A stretch of 37,976 nt of DNA from Chloroherpetonaceae bacterium (GCA_028277445.1 JANQGG010000022.1:1-37976), one strand, 5' to 3'. Counted from the first letter of the stretch, positions 6,995-15,874 are shown. Notes: generated by a model from the letters alone, not told the origin. Numbers and translations: made by a program.

Positions 6995-8881
6995 ATGGGA
7001 AACATTAGATCGGTTTTATTGATTTTAATCGTGCTTTTACCTTTTTCCGCGCATGCTCAAAAGCGCGAGTGGATTTCATACAACGCCGGTTTACCCTCAA
7101 ATGAAATCTCAAGCATTGCTATTGATAGAAACAGCGCCAAATGGATCGGCACATTTGCCGGCCTTGCCAAATATGACGGCTTTTCCTGGAAAGCATTTAA
7201 CACTTTAAATTCACCGCTTCCTTCAAACCAGATTGAGTGTGTCATCATTGATCAAAAACAGAGGAAATGGATTGGGATGTTTAATGGCGGGCTTGCCGTT
7301 TATGACGATAAAAAATGGCGATTATACAACAGATCCAATTCCAAATTACCCTCGAATTACGTGGAAAGTATTGCCATCGACAAAAAAGGCAAAGTTTGGA
7401 TCGGGACATGGAGTGGGGTAGCGGTGCTCCATAAGCGGAAGTGGAAAGTTTATACCATGAAAAACTCCAAGCTGCCTTACGATAAAATCTCTTCAATTGC
7501 TGTCGATAATGATAATAATGTCTGGATCGGCACAACCAATGGCGGGCTTGCCAAAGTTGATAATAAAAACCGTTGGACGGTTTATAATACCTCAAATTCA
7601 AATCTGCATTCCAACTCCGTTCATGCCCTGAGCATCGATAACGATGGAAAATTGTGGGTGGGTATGCAAAGCTTTAAAGGTGAAGGCGGCATATCGGTGT
7701 TTGATGGCAAAACCTGGAAACTCCACCGCCCATCCAACGAAGCTTTGGGTTCTAATGATATCAATTGTATCGTTACGGATGAAAATAACCGCAAATGGAT
7801 TGGCGTGGGAACCGATCGACCGTTTTTAGGCGGCGATGGCGGCGTACTGGTGCATGATAACAATAACTGGTCGATTTATTCACCCATCAATTCCAATTTG
7901 CCGCACGATAGAGTCAATGCAATAGCTATTGATGAAAATCAACATGCCTGGATTGGTACGAGCAACGGACTAGCCAAATTTGACGGCAATTCATGGACGG
8001 TCTTCAGCTACTCAAATTCAGGGTTACCGGACAGGCATGTTAATTCTATTGAAATGGATGCCGGCGGTTTTGTCTGGGTCGCTACGGATCGTGGTTTGGC
8101 AAAACATGTTCAGGATCAATGGCGGGTTTATACCAAAGATAATTCATCGATTAAAGCCGATAAAATCAGCGACATGGCATTTGATAAAAACGATGATTTA
8201 TGGATGGTCAGTTCAAACACCTTAATGCACTTAACCAGAGGTAATTTAAAGTCTTATGTTATTCCAGATACGTTTCGTGTGAGGCAAATAAATAACATTG
8301 TTATCGATAAATCTTCAACAAAATGGTTATGCACGGATGAAGGGTTGCTTGAATTTAATCAGGGTAAATGGCAAATGTTTACTCGATATAATTCCAAACT
8401 TCCTCACAATCATGTTTTAACTGTTAAGCAAGATCGCCAGGGAATGTGGATTGGCACGCTAGGCGGTTTGGTTTATAAAAATGGCGAGCAATGGACCATT
8501 TACGATATCAATAATTCGGATTTACCTTCCAATTATATTTTCTCAATTAACATTGATGGCGCTAAAAATAAATGGATCGGAACCTGGAACGGCCTTTGCA
8601 AATACGACGGGAAAAAATGGACCATTTATTCACCGGCAAACACGCAATTGCCGGATAGTCGAATTTACACCCTGGCTATTGATGAGTTCGGTTACAAATG
8701 GATCGGGACATTGGGCGGGTTGGTTCAGTTCGATGGCCTAGACTGGAAAGTGTATAACACGTTTAATTCGGGCATTTCATCCAACGATGTCAGCCAAATT
8801 GAAATTGATCGTATGGGAAATATCTGGGTTGGCACTAGAAGCAATGGTATTAGCATTTTAAAAGCCAGCCGGCCGGAATAA
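6995..8881 (+). CDS. Secreted two-component-regulator-type beta-propeller protein, 14 repeats
   Basis: 628 residues with a signal peptide (MGNIRSVLLILIVLLPFSAHA, cut near residue 21). The rest consists of about 14 tandem repeats of some 42 residues. The repeat has the form W-x-x-Y-N-x-x-N-S-x-L-P-S-N, then I-x-x-I-A-I-D, then W-I-G-T-x-x-G-L-A-K-F-D-G. These are 'two-component regulator propeller' (ligand-binding sensor) repeats, normally found as the periplasmic sensor of hybrid kinases. Fourteen repeats would fold as two seven-bladed propellers. No Y_Y_Y domain, membrane helix, kinase or sorting domain follows, and the protein ends right after the last blade. It is therefore a free periplasmic or exported propeller of unknown ligand. 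A bidirectional terminator begins 43 bp downstream. Confidence 0.88.
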   Translation: MGNIRSVLLILIVLLPFSAHAQKREWISYNAGLPSNEISSIAIDRNSAKWIGTFAGLAKYDGFSWKAFNTLNSPLPSNQIECVIIDQKQRKWIGMFNGGLAVYDDKKWRLYNRSNSKLPSNYVESIAIDKKGKVWIGTWSGVAVLHKRKWKVYTMKNSKLPYDKISSIAVDNDNNVWIGTTNGGLAKVDNKNRWTVYNTSNSNLHSNSVHALSIDNDGKLWVGMQSFKGEGGISVFDGKTWKLHRPSNEALGSNDINCIVTDENNRKWIGVGTDRPFLGGDGGVLVHDNNNWSIYSPINSNLPHDRVNAIAIDENQHAWIGTSNGLAKFDGNSWTVFSYSNSGLPDRHVNSIEMDAGGFVWVATDRGLAKHVQDQWRVYTKDNSSIKADKISDMAFDKNDDLWMVSSNTLMHLTRGNLKSYVIPDTFRVRQINNIVIDKSSTKWLCTDEGLLEFNQGKWQMFTRYNSKLPHNHVLTVKQDRQGMWIGTLGGLVYKNGEQWTIYDINNSDLPSNYIFSINIDGAKNKWIGTWNGLCKYDGKKWTIYSPANTQLPDSRIYTLAIDEFGYKWIGTLGGLVQFDGLDWKVYNTFNSGISSNDVSQIEIDRMGNIWVGTRSNGISILKASRPE

Positions 8882-8923
8882 CGCGATATGGTTTGAGAGA
8901 CGATTTTATGGTTTATTAATCAT

Positions 8924-8956
8924 AAAAAGCAGGATGATAATTCCATCCTGCTTTTT
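8924..8956. terminator. Bidirectional rho-independent terminator
   Basis: Perfect stem GCAGGATG (8929-8936) / CATCCTGC (8944-8951), extended by AAAAA on the left and TTTTT on the right, with a 7-nt loop (ATAATTC). The A and T runs make it work for both converging transcripts: the propeller gene from the left and the sqr unit from the right. Confidence 0.9.
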
Positions 8957-8974
8957 GCTTTCGAAGGTAACTTT

Positions 8975-9133
8975 TTAAGAGTGTCCGCCGGCAACGATGC
9001 GGATCATTTTAATATTCAGCACAATAAACCGATAAAACTGCCAAAATGGGTTTTTTCGCCAATGAAGGGTAGCTTTTGAAGGAAAAGGCGGGTAAGCCTC
9101 TTCGTAATACCCTTTAACTTGATTTTTAGCCAT
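8975..9133 (-). CDS. Small conserved-looking protein downstream of sqr (52 residues)
   Basis: A 52-residue ORF starts at ATG and stops with TAA just before the bidirectional terminator. It begins MAKNQVKGYYEEAYPPFPSK and ends IRIVAGGHS. It has an N-terminal Tyr/Pro/Glu-rich part and a C-terminal aromatic and basic stretch (about residues 26-47, containing WRKNPFWQFYRF) that could form one amphipathic or membrane-bound helix. The composition is protein-like, with few rare residues. Its position, same strand and 163 bp after sqr and before the terminator, suggests cotranscription with sqr. I do not recognise a family. A partner that helps SQR attach to the membrane is possible but only inferred. 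Confidence 0.6.
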   Translation of the reverse strand: MAKNQVKGYYEEAYPPFPSKATLHWRKNPFWQFYRFIVLNIKMIRIVAGGHS

Positions 9134-9296
9134 AGTGAAAAATTGGATTAGAATTTTTGGTTCTCACTTAAACCTTCAAGTTTCTGAACCGCACTTATCA
9201 ATTGTGATCTAATAAATTTAAAAAAACGATGTTATCGCTTTTGGTTTCAGCATGTTAAGCAATGATGAAACCATTCTCAAAAAAACAAACTGCGGT

Positions 9297-10751
9297 TTAT
9301 TCGGGAACAAGCCACCAGAACGGGTAACCTTTTGCTTTATGTAAGAATAAGTAATGCAATAAAAATTTCAACCAATGCCCGGCAAGGCCGGCTTCACCAA
9401 CTGAGTAATTGATATCGCGCCCCCATTCCGGGTATTTTTCCCAATCCGGAACAACGGGGAAGATGGTCATGGTTGCGCCCAATCCTGAGAACGCGCCATA
9501 TCCGGCTGAAACCACACACGCCGCACCCATTCGGCTCATGGAAGCCCGGTGTTTATGATCGGCTTTACCTTGAATTCTTTCGGCAATATTCAACGCGACA
9601 ATTTTACCAATTACACCGGATGGCATTCCGGTTCTTGGAGGCGTTGGAAAAATGGGCGTTCCATTTACGCTTTTCTGCGGTTTGGATATGGGATGAGGCG
9701 GCGCAAATGCAATGCCGGCAGCATAGACGTTATCGTAAGAAGGACTTTGATAGATTTCAGGCCAATCCTCGGCACTCCAATCTTCAAAATCTTTCTGCGT
9801 ATAATCGGCATCCACTTTCATAAAGCCATTAGGCGCAAACATTTTTTCAGTAATATCATTATTGCCTTTATCAAATGCCTTTAAACCCACCCCTGAAAAT
9901 GGCGGGATGAGCATGGCAAAATCAAATTCCTGGGATTTATATTCACCATCAAGCGTTTCATAATGTGCGACACCCGGCTCCACTTTATTGACTGCGGCTT
10001 GCTTGATCCAGTTAATGCCATACTCTGCCAGCATTGATTCGGTGAAAACTTTTGTTGGCGTTATATAACCGCCACGCTTAATAAACGCGCCAGCCATACC
10101 AAAATCACCCAATTCATACTCGTTTGAAATCCAGGTGATTTGCGCCATATTCGACAAATTGCGCTCCTTAAGCTCATGAGCTACATTTAAAATATACTCA
10201 AACGCTGCACCCTGACAGGTTGCCATACCATGACCGGTGCCAATTAAAAAGCGCTGTTTCTCGCCGGCTTCCATTTTTTTAATGGATTCCTGCAAGTTTT
10301 CCCATGCATGCGCTGCATGAGTGTAAGTACAAACCGACAAGCTGTTTTCATCAGGTCCTAAACCAGGTGTAGCGCCAAAGTTAAGTTTCGGGCCGGTAGC
10401 ATTAACCAGGTAATCGTATTCAATGGTTTCAACTTCGCCACGTTTATCATCGGTGGTGTATTCATATGTAACATAGCCTTTACTAGTGTTTTCATCACCT
10501 TCGGGATGAATTTCCGTAGCTTTGGCTTGTTTTAAAATAATACCCCAGCGATCATAAACCTTTTTTAGTTTGAACCGAACCTGATCGATGCTCATTCGAC
10601 CCACGCCAACCCATATGTTGGAAGGAATCCATTGGTAGTAAGTATTAGGCGTAATGACAACAACCTCATGCTTTTTACCTAACTTTTTCTTTAAAAATGC
10701 AGCCGCAGTGTGTCCTGATATGCCTGCGCCTAAAACAACAACTCGGGCCAT
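9297..10751 (-). CDS. sqr: Sulfide:quinone oxidoreductase
   Basis: 484-residue FAD-dependent flavoprotein disulfide reductase that oxidises sulfide to polysulfide or sulfur and passes electrons to the quinone pool. The N-terminal FAD motif is VVLGAGISGHTAA (residues 4-16). A second conserved flavin region, YLVNATGPKLNFG, lies near 114-126. Candidate redox cysteines are C141 (LSVCTYTHA), C179 (ATCQGAAFEY) and C412 (GAACVVSAG). The C terminus is aromatic and basic (HWLKFLLHYLFLHKAKGYPFWW, about 459-480) and fits a membrane-binding amphipathic helix. It is longer than the classical type I enzyme (about 430), which points to one of the divergent SQR types found in green sulfur bacteria; I cannot fix the type without a tree. 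A candidate operator lies just upstream. Confidence 0.87.
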   Translation of the reverse strand: MARVVVLGAGISGHTAAAFLKKKLGKKHEVVVITPNTYYQWIPSNIWVGVGRMSIDQVRFKLKKVYDRWGIILKQAKATEIHPEGDENTSKGYVTYEYTTDDKRGEVETIEYDYLVNATGPKLNFGATPGLGPDENSLSVCTYTHAAHAWENLQESIKKMEAGEKQRFLIGTGHGMATCQGAAFEYILNVAHELKERNLSNMAQITWISNEYELGDFGMAGAFIKRGGYITPTKVFTESMLAEYGINWIKQAAVNKVEPGVAHYETLDGEYKSQEFDFAMLIPPFSGVGLKAFDKGNNDITEKMFAPNGFMKVDADYTQKDFEDWSAEDWPEIYQSPSYDNVYAAGIAFAPPHPISKPQKSVNGTPIFPTPPRTGMPSGVIGKIVALNIAERIQGKADHKHRASMSRMGAACVVSAGYGAFSGLGATMTIFPVVPDWEKYPEWGRDINYSVGEAGLAGHWLKFLLHYLFLHKAKGYPFWWLVPE

Positions 10752-11073
10752 AAGTTCATAGATTAATAGTTAAGAGAGATATTTTTATTATATAACTATA
10801 TAGTTAAAAAATAAATAAAACAAGAATGCTAAGAAAAAAGAAAATTGGAGAGCGAAAAAAGACTCTTGGATGAAAAAAAGAAATAGTCCGTATAAAACTA
10901 AACGAATTTAATCCTTTATCGCTTTAATAAAAAAAACTATTTTAACTAAAGACATTGCAAGGTTGTTGGAGACAGGTGATGAACTTGGCTAGTGCGTACG
11001 TATTACTAAAAACGCTTGTTACTTTCACCGTCTTGTTTGCAATGAACCTTCAAAAGGAATTGAATTTACGTTT
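10752..11073. other. Divergent intergenic region between sqr and the ferrochelatase-like gene
   Basis: 322 bp, strongly AT-rich, carrying the promoters of two divergent transcripts. The sqr-proximal side holds a 14-bp palindrome with a third half-site and a TATAAT-like box. The right half is A-rich and contains a 36-codon open frame (10979-11089) that runs into the next gene and is probably chance. Confidence 0.6.
10766..10806 (-). promoter_or_regulatory. Candidate sqr promoter and operator (ATAGTTA sites)
   Basis: A perfect 14-bp palindrome, TAACTATATAGTTA, spans 10793-10806. Another copy of the half-site ATAGTTA lies at 10766-10772. On the minus strand a TATAAT-like box follows the palindrome directly, 25-40 bp before the sqr ATG. 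The palindrome would thus overlap the promoter. This fits repressor control of sqr, as known for ArsR-family sulfide sensors in other bacteria, but no regulator gene lies nearby and AT-rich DNA makes chance palindromes common. Confidence 0.4.
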
Positions 11074-12135
11074 ATGTCAAAAAAAATAGCGGTTGTAGTT
11101 ACTACATATGGGGAGGTTGAACATTTAACGCTGAGTGAATTATATCACAATTCAAGGCGAATTATTAACTTTATAACCGATCAGATCACTTCATTAAGCC
11201 CGTCAATGAAAATTGCTATTGCATTGTTTAGAAGTATAAAGCGCAAAGTTCATTGGTCTATGAAGGGTTATAAGTCCAATCTCTGTAAGATCACACACGG
11301 TCAGGTTATATGCCTTCAAAAAGCCTTCAATCAGCATAATAATGGTTTTGTTGAAGATGCCAAGGTTGATGTTTTTGAAGGTTATTTTTTTTCTAAGCCT
11401 TATTTGGAAGACACACTTGCCAGGCTTGATACGTATGATCATATTATCGTTTTAACCATGCTTCCTATTGAATCTGCATTTTCCTGTGGTGTAGCCTGCA
11501 AAATTGCCCAAGAACATTTAACACCGGAAAAACAATCGAATGTAGATCTTATAGGTAGTCTATGGAACGACGATGAGCTAATACAAATCTTCCTTAATCA
11601 CATCCATACATCTCTTCTTGAGTCATCTATTGCTCCTGATGATCCCGAACTAGGTTTAATACTTTCCGTTCATGGCACATTAATTGCCGATAAAGAGGGC
11701 AAGCCGTATGAAATAGAAACCGGCCTGGATCAAACAAAAGCATTTTATGAGCGTGTCAAAAAGGCCATTGAACAAGATTCACGTTTCAATGTGAAATCCC
11801 TTAAACTTGGTTGTATTAATCATCATTTTGGTGGTCAATGGACTATTGAATCCCTGGAAAAAGCGATCTCTGAGCTTCAATCCGAAAATGTTCAACATGT
11901 TGCCTTATTCCCATTTGGTTTTTTTGCCGATAACAGTGAAATCGACTTGGAGGCCAAACAAAAATTATTAAGCGCCGGGTTTGCCAAAGCACAATATATC
12001 AATGCCGTAAATAGTTCGGATGATTTCATGAATTGGATCTTTAAGCGTTTGGTTCGCCGGATAAATTGGTATTTAAATGTTGAAAAAGCCATTGAGAAAT
12101 TTAGCATTGCCTATTATTCTGAAAACCAGTCCTAA
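11074..12135 (+). CDS. Divergent ferrochelatase-like protein (HemH/chelatase family)
   Basis: 353 residues. The N terminus (KIAVVVTTYGE) and the overall layout resemble class II ferrochelatases, which insert Fe2+ into protoporphyrin or coproporphyrin. The chelatase His is probably H200 in LSVHGT (equivalent to the SFHG motif). The acidic metal-path residue is probably E289 in GFFADNSEIDLEAK (equivalent to the GFxxDxxET motif). The stretch NHHFGGQWTIESLEKAISEL (about 250-269) corresponds to the conserved QSRFG-x-x-W-L-x-P region, but with the QSR lost. The divergence leaves open a different metal or tetrapyrrole, such as a cobalt- or siroheme-type chelatase. It ends 19 bp before odhA, so the two are probably cotranscribed. 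Family assignment is moderately sure; substrate is not. Confidence 0.62.
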   Translation: MSKKIAVVVTTYGEVEHLTLSELYHNSRRIINFITDQITSLSPSMKIAIALFRSIKRKVHWSMKGYKSNLCKITHGQVICLQKAFNQHNNGFVEDAKVDVFEGYFFSKPYLEDTLARLDTYDHIIVLTMLPIESAFSCGVACKIAQEHLTPEKQSNVDLIGSLWNDDELIQIFLNHIHTSLLESSIAPDDPELGLILSVHGTLIADKEGKPYEIETGLDQTKAFYERVKKAIEQDSRFNVKSLKLGCINHHFGGQWTIESLEKAISELQSENVQHVALFPFGFFADNSEIDLEAKQKLLSAGFAKAQYINAVNSSDDFMNWIFKRLVRRINWYLNVEKAIEKFSIAYYSENQS

Positions 12136-12154
12136 AATCAGATCCCACTGACCT

Positions 12155-15100
12155 ATGGCGCTTTCAAAGGACATGATTGAAAAATTGGTTGCCTTGTTTG
12201 GTACAAATTCTTCATTTGTGCTCGATATGTATGAACAGTATACTCTAAAGCCTGAAAGCATAAAAAAAAGCTGGGTTGATTTTTTTCGTGATGTAGAACA
12301 GAACAAAATAGATTTTTCATCCCCCATCACCGAATCCAGTCAGTGGTATCATGATCCGGTTTCTTCAAAAATACACATCAAAGAAAAGCATGAGTCTTTG
12401 GTTGAACTTCCAAAAGAAGGGTCTTTAAAGATTCCAGAGTTTAATGAAGAGGATCATTTAGGCGCATTGGTTGGCGCTCAGGCTAAGATTGTTCAAAACA
12501 TGACCCAAAGTTTATCGATTCCAACAGCAACTTCGGTTCGAAACGTCCCGGTCATCGTTTTAGATGAAAATCGCCGTATCATGAATCAATACATGAGCAC
12601 AGTTTCGGGCGCAAAAGTTGCCTTTACACATATTATAGCTTGGGCAATCGTTAAGGCCTTGGTAAAATTTCCATCCCTAAATTCGTTTTTTGCCATTAAA
12701 GACGGAAAACCCTATAAAATTCAAAAAGACGATATCAATCTTGGGCTTGCCATTGATCTGCCGCGTAAAGATGGCTCAAGAATGCTTGTGGTTCCGAGCA
12801 TTAAAAAAGCTCAATCAATGGATTTTAAACAGCTCTTTTCGGCTTATAACGCCATTGTTTCAAAGGCACGTACCGGAAAGCTGGATGTGGATGATTTTCA
12901 GGGAACGACGGCTTCGCTGACCAATCCCGGAACACTGGGTACGGTTTTTTCTTTTCCGCGTTTGATGAACGGCCAGGGAATTATTGTCGCTACCGGAGCG
13001 ATTGACTATGCCACGGAATTTCAGGCCATGAATCAAACCTTGCTTTCACAGTTGGGGATCAGTAAAATTATGACCCTCACCAACACCTATGATCACCGAA
13101 TCATTCAAGGCGCAGAATCCGGGGCATTTTTAGGCTACATTCATAAGCTTTTATTGGGTGAAGATCAGTTTTACTACGAGATTTTTTCCAGTTTGAGCAT
13201 GCCCTACAAGCCATGGAGTTATAGCAAAGACCAATCACCATCGCTTGAAGGGGTAGGCAATACCGACGAATTGATCATTAAACAAGCCAGAGTATTGCAA
13301 TTGATTAATGCGTATCGCGTGCGAGGGCACTTGATTGCAAATACCAACCCCTTGTACTACCTGCCTCAATATCATTTGGAGCTTGATCCTGATTATTATG
13401 GATTTACAATTTGGGATTTGGATCGTGAATTTATTGCCGTAGGATTTACTGAAAAGCCTAAACACAAATTAAGGGATATAATTGATCGGCTTCGAAGCGC
13501 CTATTGCGATAAAATAGGGGTGGAGTACATGTACATCCAATCCATTGATGAAAAACGGTGGCTTCAAAATCGTGTTGAGCCAAAAGAATCCCAGCAAACG
13601 TTCAGCCCTAAATTAAAACAGCGTATTCTGAGTTATTTGCTTCGGGCCGAACAATTCGAACGTTACTTACATACTAAATTCTTAGGTCATAAACGATTTT
13701 CAGTAGAAGGCGCAGAGTCGGTAATAGCCATTCTTGATTTTTTAATTGATTATGCCGGGGAGTGTTTTACCGAAGAAGTTGTTTTTGGGATGTCGCATCG
13801 GGGGCGGATCAATGTTTTGGCCAATATTATCGGCAAGCCTTATCATAAACTTTTCGCGGAATTTATAGACAAGTCATTGCCTATGGATTCGCATGATCTT
13901 ATTCATGGTTCAGGCGATGTTAAATATCATTTAGGCGCTTCTGGAACGCGTCAAACCCGGGATGATAGGGAAGTGAAGCTTTGGCTAGCATCAAATCCAA
14001 GCCACCTGGAAGCCGTATGCCCTGTTGTTGAAGGGGTTGCCAGAGCCAAACAAGATCAAAATAAACATCTTGGGGGCTCAAGCGTGCTGCCGGTGCTTTT
14101 ACACGGCGATGCTGCTTTTAGCGGTCAGGGGGTGGTTGCCGAAACATTTAATCTCTCGCAACTTGAAGGATATACCACCAAAGGTACAATACACATCGTC
14201 ATAAACAATCAAATCGGTTTTACAACCGTACCTCATGATGCACGCTCTTCGCATTATGCAACGGATGTTGCCAAAATGGTTCAAGCCCCTGTGTTTCATG
14301 TCAATGGAGACGATCCCGAAGCGTGCATTCGTGTAACGCGCCTGGCATTGGATTACCGCTTGAGATTTAACAAAGACGTGGTGATTGATTTGGTGTGTTA
14401 TCGAAAGCATGGTCATAATGAAGGCGATGATCCCTCATATACGCAACCCAAGCTTTACAATCTCATAAAAGCCAAATCTTCAACAGCAGAAATTTATGCC
14501 AAAAGGCTTTTAAACGAGGCGACAATTTCTCAAGATGATTTGGATTCGATACATCAAGACATAAAAGCCGAAATGGATGAAGCTTTTGAGATGGCCAAAA
14601 AAAATACGGAGGCTATAGATATTAAAGCCGACCCGATTACATTGCCCGAATTTATACCGCCAATCAGTAAAAGCCCTGAAACTTTGGTTTCATCAGAGAT
14701 TTTGCAACGCATCACCAAATCCAGTTTGGATTGGCCCGATTGGCTCCACCCGAATCCTAAACTTGCCAAACAATTCAGGCGAAGAGAAGCATTACTTGAG
14801 CGTCCTGAAACGGTAACCCTGGATTGGGCGTTTGCCGAAACCCTGGCGTTCGGTTCGTTGCTTCTGGAAGGCTTTAATGTTCGATTAAGCGGTCAGGATT
14901 CCACACGCGGCACATTTAGCCAAAGGCACTTGGCGTTGTTCGATATGGAGTCGGAAAAACCTTATATCCCGCTTCAACATCTTGATGACAATCAAGGTGA
15001 GCTTTTTGTCTATGATAGCATGCTTTCGGAAGCTGCCGTAATGGGATTTGAATTTGGCTACAGCATTGCCGATCCTAAAGCGCTTGTGATTTGGGAAGCG

Positions 15101-15838
15101 CAATTTGGTGATTTTGTCAATGGGGCACAAGTCATCATCGATCAGTTTTTAACTAGTTCTGAATCCAAATGGGGTCAATGCTCAGGTTTGGTGCTCTTAT
15201 TGCCGCATGGCTATGAAGGCCAAGGCCCGGAGCACTCTTCTGCCAGGATGGAACGATTCCTCCAACAATGCGCTAATGCAAATATGCAACTATGCAATTG
15301 CACAACGCCCGCACAATATTTTCATCTTTTGCGTCGCCAGGTTCGTTCAGGCAATTTAAAACCCTTAATTATTATGACCCCTAAAAGCCTGTTGCGAAAT
15401 CCACAAGCTGTTTCACCCTTAAAGGATTTTACGGGCGATAAATTTCATAATGCATTGGATGATTCTATTGTGATAAATAATCCGCGAAAAGTTATATTAT
15501 GCAGCGGCAAAATATACTACGATTTAATTAAGGAGCGGCAAAATAAAAGCATTAACGATGTTGCGATTATTCGGCTGGAGCAAATTTACCCGTATCCGAG
15601 AATTAAAATCAACGTGTTATTGAATAAATATCAATCGGCATCTAAAATTGTTTGGGCTCAGGAAGAACCCCGTAATATGGGCGCCTGGCACTTTGTTTCT
15701 CCAATGCTTTCGGAACAAATAAAAGATCATCAAACGTTAGAATATGCTGGTAGAGATGTAAAATCAAGTCCTGCTTCGGGCCGTTTAAGCATCCACGAAA
15801 AGGAACAATCCGGAATTCTCAGTGACGCGCTATCATAA
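12155..15838 (+). CDS. odhA: Fused 2-oxoglutarate dehydrogenase E2-E1 (OdhA/Kgd type)
   Basis: 1227 residues, the length of mycobacterial Kgd (about 1230). Domains: a short N-terminal E1o helix (1-45, LVALFGTNSSFVLDMYEQY); an E2 succinyltransferase-type catalytic domain (about 100-345) ending in TYDHRIIQGAESG, where Gln replaces the Asp of the usual HxxxDG motif, as in Kgd; and the thiamine-diphosphate E1 domain (about 380-1227). E1 landmarks are YRVRGHLIANTNPL (about 387), GMSHRGRINVLANI, the ThDP region HGDAAFSGQGV (about 650) to NNQIGFTT (about 685), GHNEGDDPSYTQP (about 752) and PHGYEGQGPEHSSAR. There is no lipoyl domain, so a lipoylated E2 must be supplied in trans. It oxidatively decarboxylates 2-oxoglutarate toward succinyl-CoA, opposite to the reductive TCA step expected in an ATP-citrate lyase organism. 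Confidence 0.93.
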   Translation: MALSKDMIEKLVALFGTNSSFVLDMYEQYTLKPESIKKSWVDFFRDVEQNKIDFSSPITESSQWYHDPVSSKIHIKEKHESLVELPKEGSLKIPEFNEEDHLGALVGAQAKIVQNMTQSLSIPTATSVRNVPVIVLDENRRIMNQYMSTVSGAKVAFTHIIAWAIVKALVKFPSLNSFFAIKDGKPYKIQKDDINLGLAIDLPRKDGSRMLVVPSIKKAQSMDFKQLFSAYNAIVSKARTGKLDVDDFQGTTASLTNPGTLGTVFSFPRLMNGQGIIVATGAIDYATEFQAMNQTLLSQLGISKIMTLTNTYDHRIIQGAESGAFLGYIHKLLLGEDQFYYEIFSSLSMPYKPWSYSKDQSPSLEGVGNTDELIIKQARVLQLINAYRVRGHLIANTNPLYYLPQYHLELDPDYYGFTIWDLDREFIAVGFTEKPKHKLRDIIDRLRSAYCDKIGVEYMYIQSIDEKRWLQNRVEPKESQQTFSPKLKQRILSYLLRAEQFERYLHTKFLGHKRFSVEGAESVIAILDFLIDYAGECFTEEVVFGMSHRGRINVLANIIGKPYHKLFAEFIDKSLPMDSHDLIHGSGDVKYHLGASGTRQTRDDREVKLWLASNPSHLEAVCPVVEGVARAKQDQNKHLGGSSVLPVLLHGDAAFSGQGVVAETFNLSQLEGYTTKGTIHIVINNQIGFTTVPHDARSSHYATDVAKMVQAPVFHVNGDDPEACIRVTRLALDYRLRFNKDVVIDLVCYRKHGHNEGDDPSYTQPKLYNLIKAKSSTAEIYAKRLLNEATISQDDLDSIHQDIKAEMDEAFEMAKKNTEAIDIKADPITLPEFIPPISKSPETLVSSEILQRITKSSLDWPDWLHPNPKLAKQFRRREALLERPETVTLDWAFAETLAFGSLLLEGFNVRLSGQDSTRGTFSQRHLALFDMESEKPYIPLQHLDDNQGELFVYDSMLSEAAVMGFEFGYSIADPKALVIWEAQFGDFVNGAQVIIDQFLTSSESKWGQCSGLVLLLPHGYEGQGPEHSSARMERFLQQCANANMQLCNCTTPAQYFHLLRRQVRSGNLKPLIIMTPKSLLRNPQAVSPLKDFTGDKFHNALDDSIVINNPRKVILCSGKIYYDLIKERQNKSINDVAIIRLEQIYPYPRIKINVLLNKYQSASKIVWAQEEPRNMGAWHFVSPMLSEQIKDHQTLEYAGRDVKSSPASGRLSIHEKEQSGILSDALS

Positions 15839-15874
15839 AATATCACTCAACCCTATTACTGTTTACCAATTAAC

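Noticed and set aside
7233-8741. Several 60-100 codon frames on both strands inside the propeller gene
   Set aside because: They are shadows of the 42-residue repeat, which keeps alternative frames open periodically.
10979-11089. 36-residue open frame that runs into the ferrochelatase-like gene, possible leader peptide
   Set aside because: No attenuator stems, no codon pattern that suggests sensing, and it overlaps the start of the next gene in another frame.
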